From Tritrichomonas musculus (taxonomy: Eukaryota > Parabasalia > Tritrichomonadida > Tritrichomonadidae), in assembly GCA_039105265.1 (NCBI GenBank), contig JAPFFF010000003.1, forward strand, positions 496,001 to 560,000: a DNA stretch of 64,000 bases, given 5' to 3'. Of this stretch, positions 1 through 9,243 are shown piece by piece; positions within the stretch are counted from its first letter, which is position 1, and the number at the start of each line of letters is the position of its first letter. Below the pieces are notes generated by a model, which was not told where the DNA came from, did not search any database, and saw only the letters and a program-made list of their open reading frames with translations. The translations under genes and the position numbers were made by a program.

Positions 1-1
1 T

Positions 2-226
2 CATGAAGCTTTAATAAAATTTCATGCAGATACAATATTTGATTCAAGTTCGAGTGACGCAAACACATTTCTTTATCCAAAAACAACATCTCAAGGAATT
101 GTTGACAATACTTATCGAAATTTATGTAAACCAGAAATGTGGATTTGTTCTGATACTTATTGGACTTGGTCAATTCAAGATGGTGTTCAATATCATGATG
201 AAGGAGTACCAAGTGGCTATAAATAA
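2..226 (+). CDS. C-terminal end of an unknown element A protein (partial)
   Basis: An open frame enters from the left edge and ends at 226, giving 74 visible residues. The visible part is hydrophilic, with a Trp-rich stretch (WICSDTYWTWS) near the end. The next gene starts 24 bases after the stop, in the same direction, as in the rest of this structural-looking arm. No family is recognised. It is preferred over an ATG-started frame that overlaps it because it runs open from the edge and ends in the short gap before the next gene. Confidence 0.55.
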   Translation, partial: HEALIKFHADTIFDSSSSDANTFLYPKTTSQGIVDNTYRNLCKPEMWICSDTYWTWSIQDGVQYHDEGVPSGYK

Positions 227-250
227 AGATTTTTATTTGAATAGAAAAAT

Positions 251-736
251 ATGTCGACATTAATTTCATATAACATTGATCCAAATTTAAATATTCAACC
301 ATTAAAAATTCATAAAACTTATTACCCTGTTCAAGGTTGGAAACTATCAACAAAGGAACAACAAGAACAAAATTTATCAGAATGTTTAACGGTTGATCAC
401 TTTTATTTGGAAAACGATAGATTTGCTTTTAAATATCCATCAGAGTTTCATACTCCAACTCAAGGTCAAGATCGATATATAATCTTTCAATATTGTTATT
501 GTGTTGTTAATAAGCATACTGCATCAAATTATACTGTTCATGCAAGTTTTGTTCCTCGAAATAATTATTGTGATAGTTTAGTTTATGTTGCAAATTTACA
601 AGTTCCTGATGATAATAGAAAATATTTAATTGATTCGAATGTCAAACAAGGTTTTATGGTTTGGTTTAAAGATACAGAAACAAGAAAAATAATAGTTCCT
701 GATTATTTCATTTTGTTCTTGAAATTAGAATATTGA
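251..736 (+). CDS. Unknown structural-type protein of element A
   Basis: This 161-residue protein has an ATG start preceded by an A-rich leader. It is rich in Tyr, Phe and Asn and has alternating hydrophobic residues suggesting beta structure, for example a YIIFQYCYCVV strand-like segment near residue 75. It has no signal peptide and no membrane segment. It sits directly upstream of two very long frames with fibre-like repeats, so a role in a virion appendage or surface structure is a reasonable inference. No family is recognised. The gene belongs to a block that looks broken. Confidence 0.5.
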   Translation: MSTLISYNIDPNLNIQPLKIHKTYYPVQGWKLSTKEQQEQNLSECLTVDHFYLENDRFAFKYPSEFHTPTQGQDRYIIFQYCYCVVNKHTASNYTVHASFVPRNNYCDSLVYVANLQVPDDNRKYLIDSNVKQGFMVWFKDTETRKIIVPDYFILFLKLEY

Positions 737-2964
737 ATCAATTTTATTTTTGGTGCGAAAATAAAAATTTAATGACAGGTGTTTGGACCGATACAGATTT
801 CAAATTAATGACTGCAAGTGGTGTGACTGATTCGAGTTTATTTGTGTTGAAAGAAAATGGTGAGGCGTCAAATTTAACAATAAAATACCCAAAAGATGAG
901 GAAGAGAAAAAGAAAGGAGAAAGAACAGCAACAATCAAGTCCGATGAAATTGTTGAAGAGTTGCAGACTTTGGATGGACGAACACAAAAATTCTATCCAT
1001 CAGGTTCTGCAAAATCAAATTTAGAGATGTATGGAAACAGTGGGAAGTCTATATTAGCTGGAAAAATTGTTGATTATGTACTCGATAATCAAGATAACTC
1101 AAAAACTAAATTTGTTTTGAAAGATGGTGGTACAGTTCAAAATTTAAAAATTAAATTTAATCTTTTAGAGGGATCAACTGGATATAATAGTGAACTGACT
1201 TCTGATAAATTAGGGAGAGATCTTACTTCAGTTGTGAATAAAACGGAAAATTTAAGTACAGCATTGAAAGGAGCAACTGGAAATTTTATGTTAAATTCTT
1301 CGGACAATAAAATTCAAATATCAACAAATGCCCTTGTGAAATTTTTCAATCTCTGGAAAAAAATAAATTTATCTTACCCATCAGATGATGATCCAGATAA
1401 TATCCAAGATTTAGGAAATCATGTAACTTTTTCAGAACCACTATATCTTTCCGAAGTTTTACGATTTCCAGTAATAATGCCGAATCCAAAAAAACCGATC
1501 GATGATGATGGAACCATTAAAGATTATCAATATATATTGGATCTTCAATTTCTCGCAAAAGCAATCTTTTGGAATATGAGAAGTGAAATTAATCAAAATC
1601 AATATGTAATGGCAAAAATAGGAGCTCCAAAGACTTTTCGAGCTGCACCTCAATTATTAACAGAAGATCCGCAAACAATCACAATTGAGTCCTATGAGAA
1701 GATGCTGCAAAAAAATGAAGATGATTGGAAATTGTATATGGATTATATATTTTCTCAATTGAATCAAAGTTTTGAAGATCAACTTGAATACTTAATTGAT
1801 AACAAAGAATTTGGTAAATTTTGGAGAAATTCAATATTTGTCGAAAATAATTTAAATAATATTCCATTACAACCATTACGACCTCAAACATTAGCAGGGT
1901 ATGGATTTATAACTTTTGATATGAGTAATCTTGAAGCTGCTGATGGTGTTATGTTAACTTCTTTTATATCAGCCGAATACAATAATTCATCATTAATAAT
2001 TACCATTTATGATTATGAGAGTTCACATTTTATTTTCCATATCTTTGATCGAAAACGTTCAAAGATAAATTATCAAATTAAATTCATTGATTATGTTATC
2101 GAATGTAAAATAACAAATAATGAATTAACTGTTAAATCAAATCAAAATAATATAGAAAGTTCATCATTTGTAATTGAAAATCATAACCTAAAAATAACCT
2201 TAAATGGTATATTTGAACTAAAATTAGAAGAAACTGAAGCCGATAAAAAATATTGTGAAGAACACCAATATGAAACAGATTCTGGAGAGGAAAGAAATTT
2301 AGAAAATCGAATTGTTGGTTATTACCTTGCTCCTTTGAATGAGAATTTCAAAAATTATTTAACCACTCTTGGGTCATCATCAGGTTCTGTAGATTTTGAT
2401 ACATTAACTAGAATAACAAATTTAGAAAATACAATGAAAAATTATACAGAAAGGGTATCAACCTTAGAATCAAATGTTGATCAAATTGGAAATGTATTTT
2501 CTGCTGATACTACTGAGAGTCAAGAATATCGAAATAAAGAAGGTTTTGTCATAAATAATAAAGCTCAAACATTGGCATTAAATGAGGAAAAACCAGTTGT
2601 ATTAACATTTGAAGAAAAATTAAAGAAATGGCAAGACGAAGAACTAGATCAATTAAAATGGTTAAATCAAGGAATCAAAGAGATTTGGTCATTTTGTGCT
2701 GGTCTTTCAGAAGATTTATCTCGATTAGAAGAGAATCAATGTCAATGTGGAGGTAATAATAATAATGAGAATGAGAATGTTGATGAAATATTAACTGCTT
2801 TGGAACGTAAATGTCAAAATATTGAAACTGATCTAACGTTTGAAAATTTGACAACCGAGAATCGAATTATGATCTTAGAAGATAAAACTAAAAATATTGA
2901 ATGTGATAAATTTTATGATAGTAGAATTCAGTTATTAGAAGAAAAATGTTCCACAATTGAGTAA
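733..2964 (+). CDS. Long fibre-like protein with coiled coil, element A
   Basis: This open frame is about 743 residues long. The N-terminal part is predicted beta-rich. The C-terminal third, from about residue 550, contains heptad-like leucine and asparagine patterns typical of trimeric coiled coils, including repeated L.NT...YTERVSTLESNV and ..LE.KC.NIE.DL segments. A CQCGGNNNN linker lies between two coiled stretches. This layout resembles a fibre or attachment protein, but no domain is firmly recognised. The frame abuts the neighbouring long frames on the same strand, and the block as a whole looks broken, with about two breaks. Confidence 0.5.
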   Translation: MNQFYFWCENKNLMTGVWTDTDFKLMTASGVTDSSLFVLKENGEASNLTIKYPKDEEEKKKGERTATIKSDEIVEELQTLDGRTQKFYPSGSAKSNLEMYGNSGKSILAGKIVDYVLDNQDNSKTKFVLKDGGTVQNLKIKFNLLEGSTGYNSELTSDKLGRDLTSVVNKTENLSTALKGATGNFMLNSSDNKIQISTNALVKFFNLWKKINLSYPSDDDPDNIQDLGNHVTFSEPLYLSEVLRFPVIMPNPKKPIDDDGTIKDYQYILDLQFLAKAIFWNMRSEINQNQYVMAKIGAPKTFRAAPQLLTEDPQTITIESYEKMLQKNEDDWKLYMDYIFSQLNQSFEDQLEYLIDNKEFGKFWRNSIFVENNLNNIPLQPLRPQTLAGYGFITFDMSNLEAADGVMLTSFISAEYNNSSLIITIYDYESSHFIFHIFDRKRSKINYQIKFIDYVIECKITNNELTVKSNQNNIESSSFVIENHNLKITLNGIFELKLEETEADKKYCEEHQYETDSGEERNLENRIVGYYLAPLNENFKNYLTTLGSSSGSVDFDTLTRITNLENTMKNYTERVSTLESNVDQIGNVFSADTTESQEYRNKEGFVINNKAQTLALNEEKPVVLTFEEKLKKWQDEELDQLKWLNQGIKEIWSFCAGLSEDLSRLEENQCQCGGNNNNENENVDEILTALERKCQNIETDLTFENLTTENRIMILEDKTKNIECDKFYDSRIQLLEEKCSTIE

Positions 2965-5900
2965 ATCTTATTTTTGTTGCAAATGTAAAAAAATGCTGAC
3001 TAAATTTAAAGGCGATATTCAATTTAAAGTAGATGGTAAAACATATTTAGGTTCTCAATTGTTAACATCAAAATCGAATGAGTTTGAAACTGTTGAAGGT
3101 TTTTCTGATTATCACGTGACTAGAGATGCATTAACGGTTGAAGATGAAAAATTAAATATACAAATGAATGATGATGATATAACAAAACTATTACAAATCG
3201 ATGATAAGACAGAAGTATTTAAAATCAATTTGAGAAAGAATGTTTTCTTAGATAGTGAAGGAAAATATATTTATCAATTATCAATTTATGTTTTGAATAA
3301 AAATTTCGTATGTCCATGTGTAACAGCTGCTGAAGATAAAAAAGTGACAATTACTGAAGAAACATCAACAACTCCATACATAAAAGTTGATAAGAATTTA
3401 AGTCTTGATTTGAAATCTTTGTACATTAATGGTGAAATTAGTATTATTTATCAATTACCTTTAAATCATTTGAAATCAACATTACCTTCCATCAAATGTG
3501 ATATCATAGATTCTAGAAATAGTTTGAAATTACATGAATCTGATAACTTATATTTATACAAACCAAGTATAATCACTGAAGAACAAATTTTTGATAGAAA
3601 TTCAGTAACCGATGAAAAATCAAATTTCAAAGATTGTTATAAAATGGTTTTCAAAATTCCAACTGATTATCAAATTCCAACTGGTTTAAAATTTGAATTC
3701 AAAGATTATTGTTTTGGAAATCAATGGAGTTTAACCTATGATGGTGAAAAATGGAGTGGTTTGAATGTTCAAGGTCATATCACAGGAAAAATTATTAATA
3801 AACGTAATTTACAAGTTCCAGGGAAAGGTGAAACAAAATATCAAGAAAGAGATGGAGCAGAAATAATGATGAGAAGATCAAAATGGAATACTTATGCAGT
3901 TCATAAAAGATGGGATTATACTTGGGGTGAATCTGAAAATCCAATTGAAAAACTTTTTCAAGATTCTGATGTTCAAACAAAAATATTATTAAAAGATGGT
4001 ACTGAAATTGATGGAGGTGAAAAAGGTTTGACCTTTGTAAGAGAATATCTTCCAGTTGGATGGACAGAAGGAAATCTAAGATATGATTGTTGTGTAATTC
4101 GAGCTTATATTAATAAATATACCGAAGTAAAAGACAATTTACAATTTGATAATTGGGATCGAGTATATTTAGATTTGAAACTCTCATTTACCAAAGAATG
4201 GAATAGATTAAGTTTTTACCCATCAAATTTGTATACTGGACATGGTGATTATGATAAAAATTATTTTAGTCTCAGAGGTGATTTGGATACAATTGAGAAA
4301 TTAAATTGTCATGAATTTGGTCAATTTGGAGTTAACAATCAAGATATTGCAATTTATTTATTTAAAGATTTAGTAGATCCAATTGAAGAAATTAATTGGG
4401 ATAAAAATACTAATCCATTTGAATATATAATTAATCAACAATATTATGAAGTGAGTCCAAATCCAAATGCAGCAACTACTTTATATACTGATTACAACAT
4501 AACTTCATCAAAAATTATTACAGCAGACAATATTACAACAATGAGATCAGATTTGAATTTAGTTTCGAACACAGTTGATGTTGTTTCTGTTGATGTTGAT
4601 AATTTAGATAAATCAGTTGAAGGTTTGAAATCAAGAATGGCATTAACTGAACAAATTACTGAAAAATTAGAAGCTGATATTGACAAAATTAGATTAAAAC
4701 AAAAAATTCAAATGGTTGCAGGAATGTTAGCTTTTAGTGCAAATGGTCTAATATTTGGTGCAGAAAAAATTACTAGTTGTGTATCTGGTTTATGGAAACA
4801 ATTTGTTCAATCTCGTCAAGAAATGGAATTACCTGATTTATCAAGAAGTATTGGAGTATCATTAAATAGTGTTCGAAATTGGTGTGAATCAGGTCCAACA
4901 GAAATTCCAGTATTTGATGAAAAAGAAGAAGAAATGATTATGACTGTTGGGGGTGCAAAATTATTAACTTATTCATTTAGAGATTCAATGAAGAAACCAT
5001 TATTGAAAATTGTAGATAAAATTGAAGAAATTGAAAGTGATTATATTTCCAGAAGTGAACTAACAAGAATGGATACAATTGATATTGTTACTTATTATCA
5101 AGATGAACAAGCTGCAGTTTTATTTCAAGCAGAAGATGAATTAAAAAATGGTATTTGTGTATTTAAATTATTCACATCTGAAGGTCAAAAACGATTATAT
5201 ATCAAAATTGAACAAGGTACAATAACTGATTATAAAGGAGTTGATACAACAACAACAATAGATAGCATCACAATTGAAGGTCTTCCAAAATCGGAAGAAT
5301 ATCGTACAAAATATTTATCCAATATTCGTAAAATTGATAAAAATATAATTATAACAGGAGAAAATACTGACTATAAGATTGCTGGATGTATCATTGAAAA
5401 CAATACATTTATGAGACTTTTAGTTGAGAAAACTCCAGCTGATATTGCTTATTTATCTGATATTGAAGCTTTAGATGAAAAAATAAATGCATTAGCAGTC
5501 AATAGTCATCAAAATGATGTTGCAATGTTTAGTCTTGAATATCCAACAACTGACGAAGTAAATACTGCTTTAGAAACTATTCAACAAGAATTAGCTAAGA
5601 AACCAAATATTGAAGAATTATATACGAAAGAAGAAGCAGATGCAAAATATCGAAGCAAAAATGATTTGATATATAAAGATGCAGTCGATGTGCCTTTTGA
5701 AAATGTCCAAGATAATTCAGGATCGTGGGAAGTCAAAATAACATTGACTAGGGGAATTCACCTTGTTGGAACAATATCAAATAACGATGGCTTTGTAAAA
5801 GAGTTTGATTATTTGTTTGATTATAATGGTGTTATTACTGAAGATGGAGTTAATGTCGATGTTGAAATTGATGGAACAACCTATAACTTGACCTATTATA

Positions 5901-6997
5901 AAAACGATAGATTTGGTCAATGCTTTTACATCGATAATGGGGAAGACTCTTTTGATACCAAATTAATATTAGCGGAAAAAATATTGAAGCAAGATAAAAT
6001 AGCATTAAAAAGTGAAATCCCTGATGATTATGCTTATTCAAAAAGTGAATCCGATGAAAAATATCGAAGCAAAACTGATTTGAAAGTTGGGAATAAAATT
6101 ATTCTACCAATAACAAACGGCCCTTACGAACCAGAACATTTGCTTGGTGATTTCTTTTCTACTTCCTTCATTCCATTCCAAGAAGGTGCTCACTTGGTTG
6201 GTGTGACTGGCTCAAATGTAAATGAGGAATTTGATATCATATTCAAGACGGAAAGTACAAAAAACATACACGATACAATTGCTCATGTTATGGATATAAG
6301 TGTTGGCTCGTTTTATTGGGAAGAAGCAACAGGTGTACTTTATAATTACTCTGGAACATATCCAGTACGAGTTACTCTAGCTGAATTTGGTGAAGAAGAT
6401 CAAATAGCATTGAAAAGTGAAATTCCTGAACCTGTTGATTTGACCAATTATGCATTGAAAAGTGAAAATGATGAACTGAAGACAAGGATAGATAATACAT
6501 CCAAATCTCATCAAGATCTAGCTAGGATAGTAGGTGATAATGTATCTACAATATTAACAATGAACAGTCAGATATCAACTCTACAGCGTGAGAATGAATC
6601 ATTAAGAGCTAAGTTAGATGCATTAATGAATAAATTAGCACGAATCAATTATACATTCAGTGTAGCGAATAGTAATATCATTCGTTATCAATTCGAGAAA
6701 CAACTTGACGAATATGATGGAACACTCTATTTGACTTATAATGAAACCAGAGATAATGTTACCAGTGTAAACGAAATCAAAATAGTATATCATTCAACGT
6801 TAATAATACCTACGAGTGAATATCAATGTGAACCAACTAAGATCTGGTTAAACAATATTGAATTTCCATTAGATGTTAACAGCAATTTCGTGATCAATGC
6901 AACAGCTAATTACATAATGATTAACTCGACATTCTTTACATCAAATGGTATCTTAACTGCAGATAACACTAAGAATGTAATACATTCATTACAGTAA
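2957..6997 (+). CDS. Giant tail-fibre/adhesin-like protein, element A
   Basis: This open frame of about 1,346 residues is the largest in the window. From about residue 880 it carries motifs typical of phage tail fibres and other trimeric adhesins: YTKEEADAKYRSKNDL, then YSKSESDEKYRSKTDL, and two ALKSEIP copies followed by TNYALKSE. Each separates a globular module of about 110 residues, so at least two related modules repeat in tandem (roughly residues 895-1015 and 1035-1150). A coiled coil (around residues 1170-1230) precedes a beta-rich C-terminal domain. A hydrophobic stretch near residues 580-600 may be a buried helix. The likely role is host attachment by a virion; this is inferred from motifs only. 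Confidence 0.55.
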   Translation: MSKSYFCCKCKKMLTKFKGDIQFKVDGKTYLGSQLLTSKSNEFETVEGFSDYHVTRDALTVEDEKLNIQMNDDDITKLLQIDDKTEVFKINLRKNVFLDSEGKYIYQLSIYVLNKNFVCPCVTAAEDKKVTITEETSTTPYIKVDKNLSLDLKSLYINGEISIIYQLPLNHLKSTLPSIKCDIIDSRNSLKLHESDNLYLYKPSIITEEQIFDRNSVTDEKSNFKDCYKMVFKIPTDYQIPTGLKFEFKDYCFGNQWSLTYDGEKWSGLNVQGHITGKIINKRNLQVPGKGETKYQERDGAEIMMRRSKWNTYAVHKRWDYTWGESENPIEKLFQDSDVQTKILLKDGTEIDGGEKGLTFVREYLPVGWTEGNLRYDCCVIRAYINKYTEVKDNLQFDNWDRVYLDLKLSFTKEWNRLSFYPSNLYTGHGDYDKNYFSLRGDLDTIEKLNCHEFGQFGVNNQDIAIYLFKDLVDPIEEINWDKNTNPFEYIINQQYYEVSPNPNAATTLYTDYNITSSKIITADNITTMRSDLNLVSNTVDVVSVDVDNLDKSVEGLKSRMALTEQITEKLEADIDKIRLKQKIQMVAGMLAFSANGLIFGAEKITSCVSGLWKQFVQSRQEMELPDLSRSIGVSLNSVRNWCESGPTEIPVFDEKEEEMIMTVGGAKLLTYSFRDSMKKPLLKIVDKIEEIESDYISRSELTRMDTIDIVTYYQDEQAAVLFQAEDELKNGICVFKLFTSEGQKRLYIKIEQGTITDYKGVDTTTTIDSITIEGLPKSEEYRTKYLSNIRKIDKNIIITGENTDYKIAGCIIENNTFMRLLVEKTPADIAYLSDIEALDEKINALAVNSHQNDVAMFSLEYPTTDEVNTALETIQQELAKKPNIEELYTKEEADAKYRSKNDLIYKDAVDVPFENVQDNSGSWEVKITLTRGIHLVGTISNNDGFVKEFDYLFDYNGVITEDGVNVDVEIDGTTYNLTYYKNDRFGQCFYIDNGEDSFDTKLILAEKILKQDKIALKSEIPDDYAYSKSESDEKYRSKTDLKVGNKIILPITNGPYEPEHLLGDFFSTSFIPFQEGAHLVGVTGSNVNEEFDIIFKTESTKNIHDTIAHVMDISVGSFYWEEATGVLYNYSGTYPVRVTLAEFGEEDQIALKSEIPEPVDLTNYALKSENDELKTRIDNTSKSHQDLARIVGDNVSTILTMNSQISTLQRENESLRAKLDALMNKLARINYTFSVANSNIIRYQFEKQLDEYDGTLYLTYNETRDNVTSVNEIKIVYHSTLIIPTSEYQCEPTKIWLNNIEFPLDVNSNFVINATANYIMINSTFFTSNGILTADNTKNVIHSLQ

Positions 6998-7020
6998 AAA
7001 AAAATATTTGATAATCTCTC

Positions 7021-7554
7021 TTATACAACAACATATTTCAAACAAATATGATAAACATTAACTAAATCATTAAATTCTTTGTTATAAACTTGTTTGAAAT
7101 CTGTTACCATTTCACCATCTTCATTAATTATTTTTATTGCTTCAATTTTTCGAATAGGTGATGCTTTAGATGCACAACATTTAATATCTTCATCAATATA
7201 AATTTCTACAGATGAACAATTTTTACCTAATATTGTTTTGATTATTTCTTGTAAACTTGCAATTGGTATAATAATACAATTTTTAGATATTAAATTCGAA
7301 ATTAAAGCTTTATCTTGATCTAATAATATTTTTGCATATGTTTCCAAAATTAGATATTTAACATCTTTTTCAATTTCATTATTTTTGATATCAGGTAATT
7401 CAATTTCACGAGTTATAACAATATCTTCTTTCCCATCATCTCTTTTATTAATTATTATATTATTTGTTAAGTTGTTTGTACTTTGACTAGCTGCTGAAGG
7501 CTCTAACGAAATATTAGCATTTACTCCTGCATTCGCTGCTCTTTTCTTAATCAT
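7021..7554 (-). CDS. Unknown 177-residue protein, element A
   Basis: The gene has an ATG start and lies tail-to-tail with the giant fibre-like gene. The first 45 residues are Asn/Ser/Ala-rich and probably disordered. The rest is a compact alpha/beta-looking domain with hydrophobic segments (LISKNCIIIPIASLQEII) and several Cys residues (a KCCASKAS segment near residue 127). No signal peptide is visible. It is the last gene of the long minus-strand series that begins near 11.9 kb. No function can be assigned. Confidence 0.55.
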   Translation of the reverse strand: MIKKRAANAGVNANISLEPSAASQSTNNLTNNIIINKRDDGKEDIVITREIELPDIKNNEIEKDVKYLILETYAKILLDQDKALISNLISKNCIIIPIASLQEIIKTILGKNCSSVEIYIDEDIKCCASKASPIRKIEAIKIINEDGEMVTDFKQVYNKEFNDLVNVYHICLKYVVV

Positions 7555-7574
7555 TTTTGAGTTTCTGAAAAAAT

Positions 7575-7841
7575 TTATGAAATTTGAAAATACTTTTTGA
7601 TGACTAATGTGCGATCTAATGTTTGTTTCATCCTAAATATAATATCTTCAAGTTCATTAAAATCTGTTTCTATTTCTTTTTCTATAACACTTATATTCTT
7701 TGAAATATTCATACATTCACAAGATTCAGTAAAACTATCTGTATTCATAAATGTATCAAATAATTCACTTTTGATTTCACTAAATAAATGTCTTAATTCT
7801 TGTCTATCGTCCTTTAAAGCTTTTGGTAATGATAAAGTCAT
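7575..7841 (-). CDS. Small helical protein, element A
   Basis: This 88-residue protein starts with ATG preceded by a short A/T leader. It is Glu/Asp/Lys-rich and predicted entirely helical, with a Cys pair in SCECMN near residue 40. It lies 21 bases upstream of the 177-residue gene on the same strand. No family is recognised; it resembles the many other small helical proteins of this element in size and composition. Confidence 0.5.
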   Translation of the reverse strand: MTLSLPKALKDDRQELRHLFSEIKSELFDTFMNTDSFTESCECMNISKNISVIEKEIETDFNELEDIIFRMKQTLDRTLVIKKYFQIS

Positions 7842-7865
7842 TTTTTTTAAAAATAAATAAAAAGA

Positions 7866-7976
7866 ATGGCATTTGGAAGTTTTAATAAAAAAATTAGTGC
7901 TAAACCAGCAGTCTTATTAAATCCAAGAAAAGATCCAAATATTTTCAATAAGCCAATATTTCAACCTTTATCTTGA
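7866..7976 (+). CDS. Possible 36-residue basic peptide, element A
   Basis: A short plus-strand frame starts at an ATG after an A-rich leader (ATAAAAAG) and encodes a basic, proline-containing peptide (MAFGSFNKK..., ending in IFQPLS). It lies between two minus-strand genes and overlaps the 3' end of the right-hand one by 16 bases. Its start mirrors the divergent layout seen elsewhere in the element, where small plus-strand genes leave the same short promoter as a minus-strand gene. It may equally be a chance frame. Confidence 0.3.
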   Translation: MAFGSFNKKISAKPAVLLNPRKDPNIFNKPIFQPLS

Positions 7977-8197
7977 TTTCTAAAATCATGAAATCGAATT
8001 GGTCCAATTGGATGAAGTGTTTTTTTGGGATAAATTTTTTGTATTTCTTTTCGAAGATTTCTATTTTCATTCTTTGGAAAATACATCAATGCCAATGAAC
8101 CTTTTTCATCAAGAACAAACGGTTTTCTAGAACCATCATCGTCAATAACCCAAATTATTTTCCACTTTGACTTGTGTACATATCGTTGACCTTTCAT
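7961..8197 (-). CDS. Small basic protein, element A
   Basis: This 78-residue basic protein has several aromatic residues (WKIIWVIDDDGSRKPFVLDEKG), which suggest a small folded beta domain at residues 10-45 followed by a basic helix and a His-rich tail (PIRFHDF). The ATG lies directly after the stop of the upstream minus-strand frame, a spacing typical of the compact gene packing here. No family is recognised. Confidence 0.45.
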   Translation of the reverse strand: MKGQRYVHKSKWKIIWVIDDDGSRKPFVLDEKGSLALMYFPKNENRNLRKEIQKIYPKKTLHPIGPIRFHDFRNQDKG

Positions 8198-8737
8198 TTA
8201 TTTTTTTGGTCGACCAGATTGCCCTTTAACCGTTTTATCTAAATCTTTTAATTGTTTGATAGTTGCACCTTCAGGAATTGGAATTCCTTTCCTTTCTAAT
8301 TTCTTGACCATCTCATTATATATCTCATCTTTGGACCTCCACTTACCTTTTTGTTTTTGTTTTTGCTTTGGTTGATTTGAATTGGTTATTTTCAGATCAT
8401 CTTCAATTGGAACATAATTATAATCAATTTCGACTATTGGTTCTTGTTTTGGTAATTCAGATGGTGGATTATCAAAATAATTATCATAAAATTCAGATGG
8501 TGGATTATCGAAATAATTATCATAAAATTCAGGATTATCATCATATTGAGTTCTTAACGGTGACTCTTTTTGAACCGTTTTTGTTGGTTTTATTGAATCT
8601 TGAATAATATTTTGTTTGAATTTCTCACTATTTGGAAGAGTTGTAATAACTTGTTTTTGTTTTTGTTTTGGTTCTGGTTTTTGTATTGGAAGATTTACAT
8701 GAACTACGTTAGGTAAATTTATGGAACTAGAGTTTTT
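8198..8737 (-). pseudogene. Gln/Lys-rich reading frame, part of a broken core-like block
   Basis: This open frame encodes a disordered, Gln/Lys/Pro-rich polypeptide (PKQKQKQKGK) containing two copies of the segment EFYDNYFDNPPS. Near its end is a helical SAP/HeH-like stretch (SKDEIYNEMVKKLERKGI). No ATG is available near its upper end, which is approximate. It belongs with the adjacent Lys-rich frames, a block that looks broken, with about two breaks overall. A virion core or DNA-binding role is an inference from composition. Confidence 0.45.
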
Positions 8738-9243
8738 TTTTGCTCATTTAATCTTTTCACCATTGTTTGAGCATATTGTGATCGATTAGATAATGAAGGT
8801 CTTTGAGTTTGAGTACCGACTGCATCATTTGTTTCTGTTATTGGTGGATTGGGTTCGCTAACGCTCACTGGCGGTGGATTGGGTTCGCTAACACTCACTG
8901 GTGGTGGAGGTGGAGTTTCGGTTATTGGTTTTTGTTTTCTTTCTCTCTTTTTATATACTAGATTATTTGATTCAATTAATTCAATAATTTCTTTTCTTTT
9001 CATTGTTTCATTAAAATCAATACCATTTCTTCTTAACAATCTTCGAAGACTATCGATTTTAATTCCTTTGTATTTTTCTCTCAATTCTTGATTTCTTTGT
9101 TTTGCTTCAGATAGCCTTTTTCGGTTTTGGCTCACTTTCTTTCGCCTTTTTCGGTTTTGTTTGTTTCTTCTCTTTCGCATCAACAAAATCTTTTGCTCTC
9201 GGAACATTTGCTCTTGTCTTCGCCTTTTTTGATTTTTTCCCAA
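8719..9243 (-). pseudogene. Lys/Arg-rich frame with SAP/HeH-like motif, broken block
   Basis: The N-terminal part is strongly basic (runs such as KRRRQEQ and KRRKKVSQNRK). It is followed by a helix-extension-helix motif of the SAP/HeH type (IDSLRRLLRRNGIDFNETMK, then RKEIIELIE), known from DNA- or RNA-binding proteins. A Pro-rich linker with two PPPVSVSEPNP copies follows. The frame sits next to other basic frames on the same strand in a block that looks broken. It probably derives from a virion core or genome-packaging protein. Confidence 0.5.

Noticed and set aside
24-263. 79-codon plus-strand frame at the left edge
   Set aside because: It overlaps in another frame a longer-running open frame that enters from the edge and stops at 226; the latter has the better composition and spacing.
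1-6997. Bacterial or phage contamination because of tail-fibre-like motifs
   Set aside because: AT content and codon use match the rest of the element, and the block continues without a seam into genes with trichomonad-type initiators and a Maverick polymerase.
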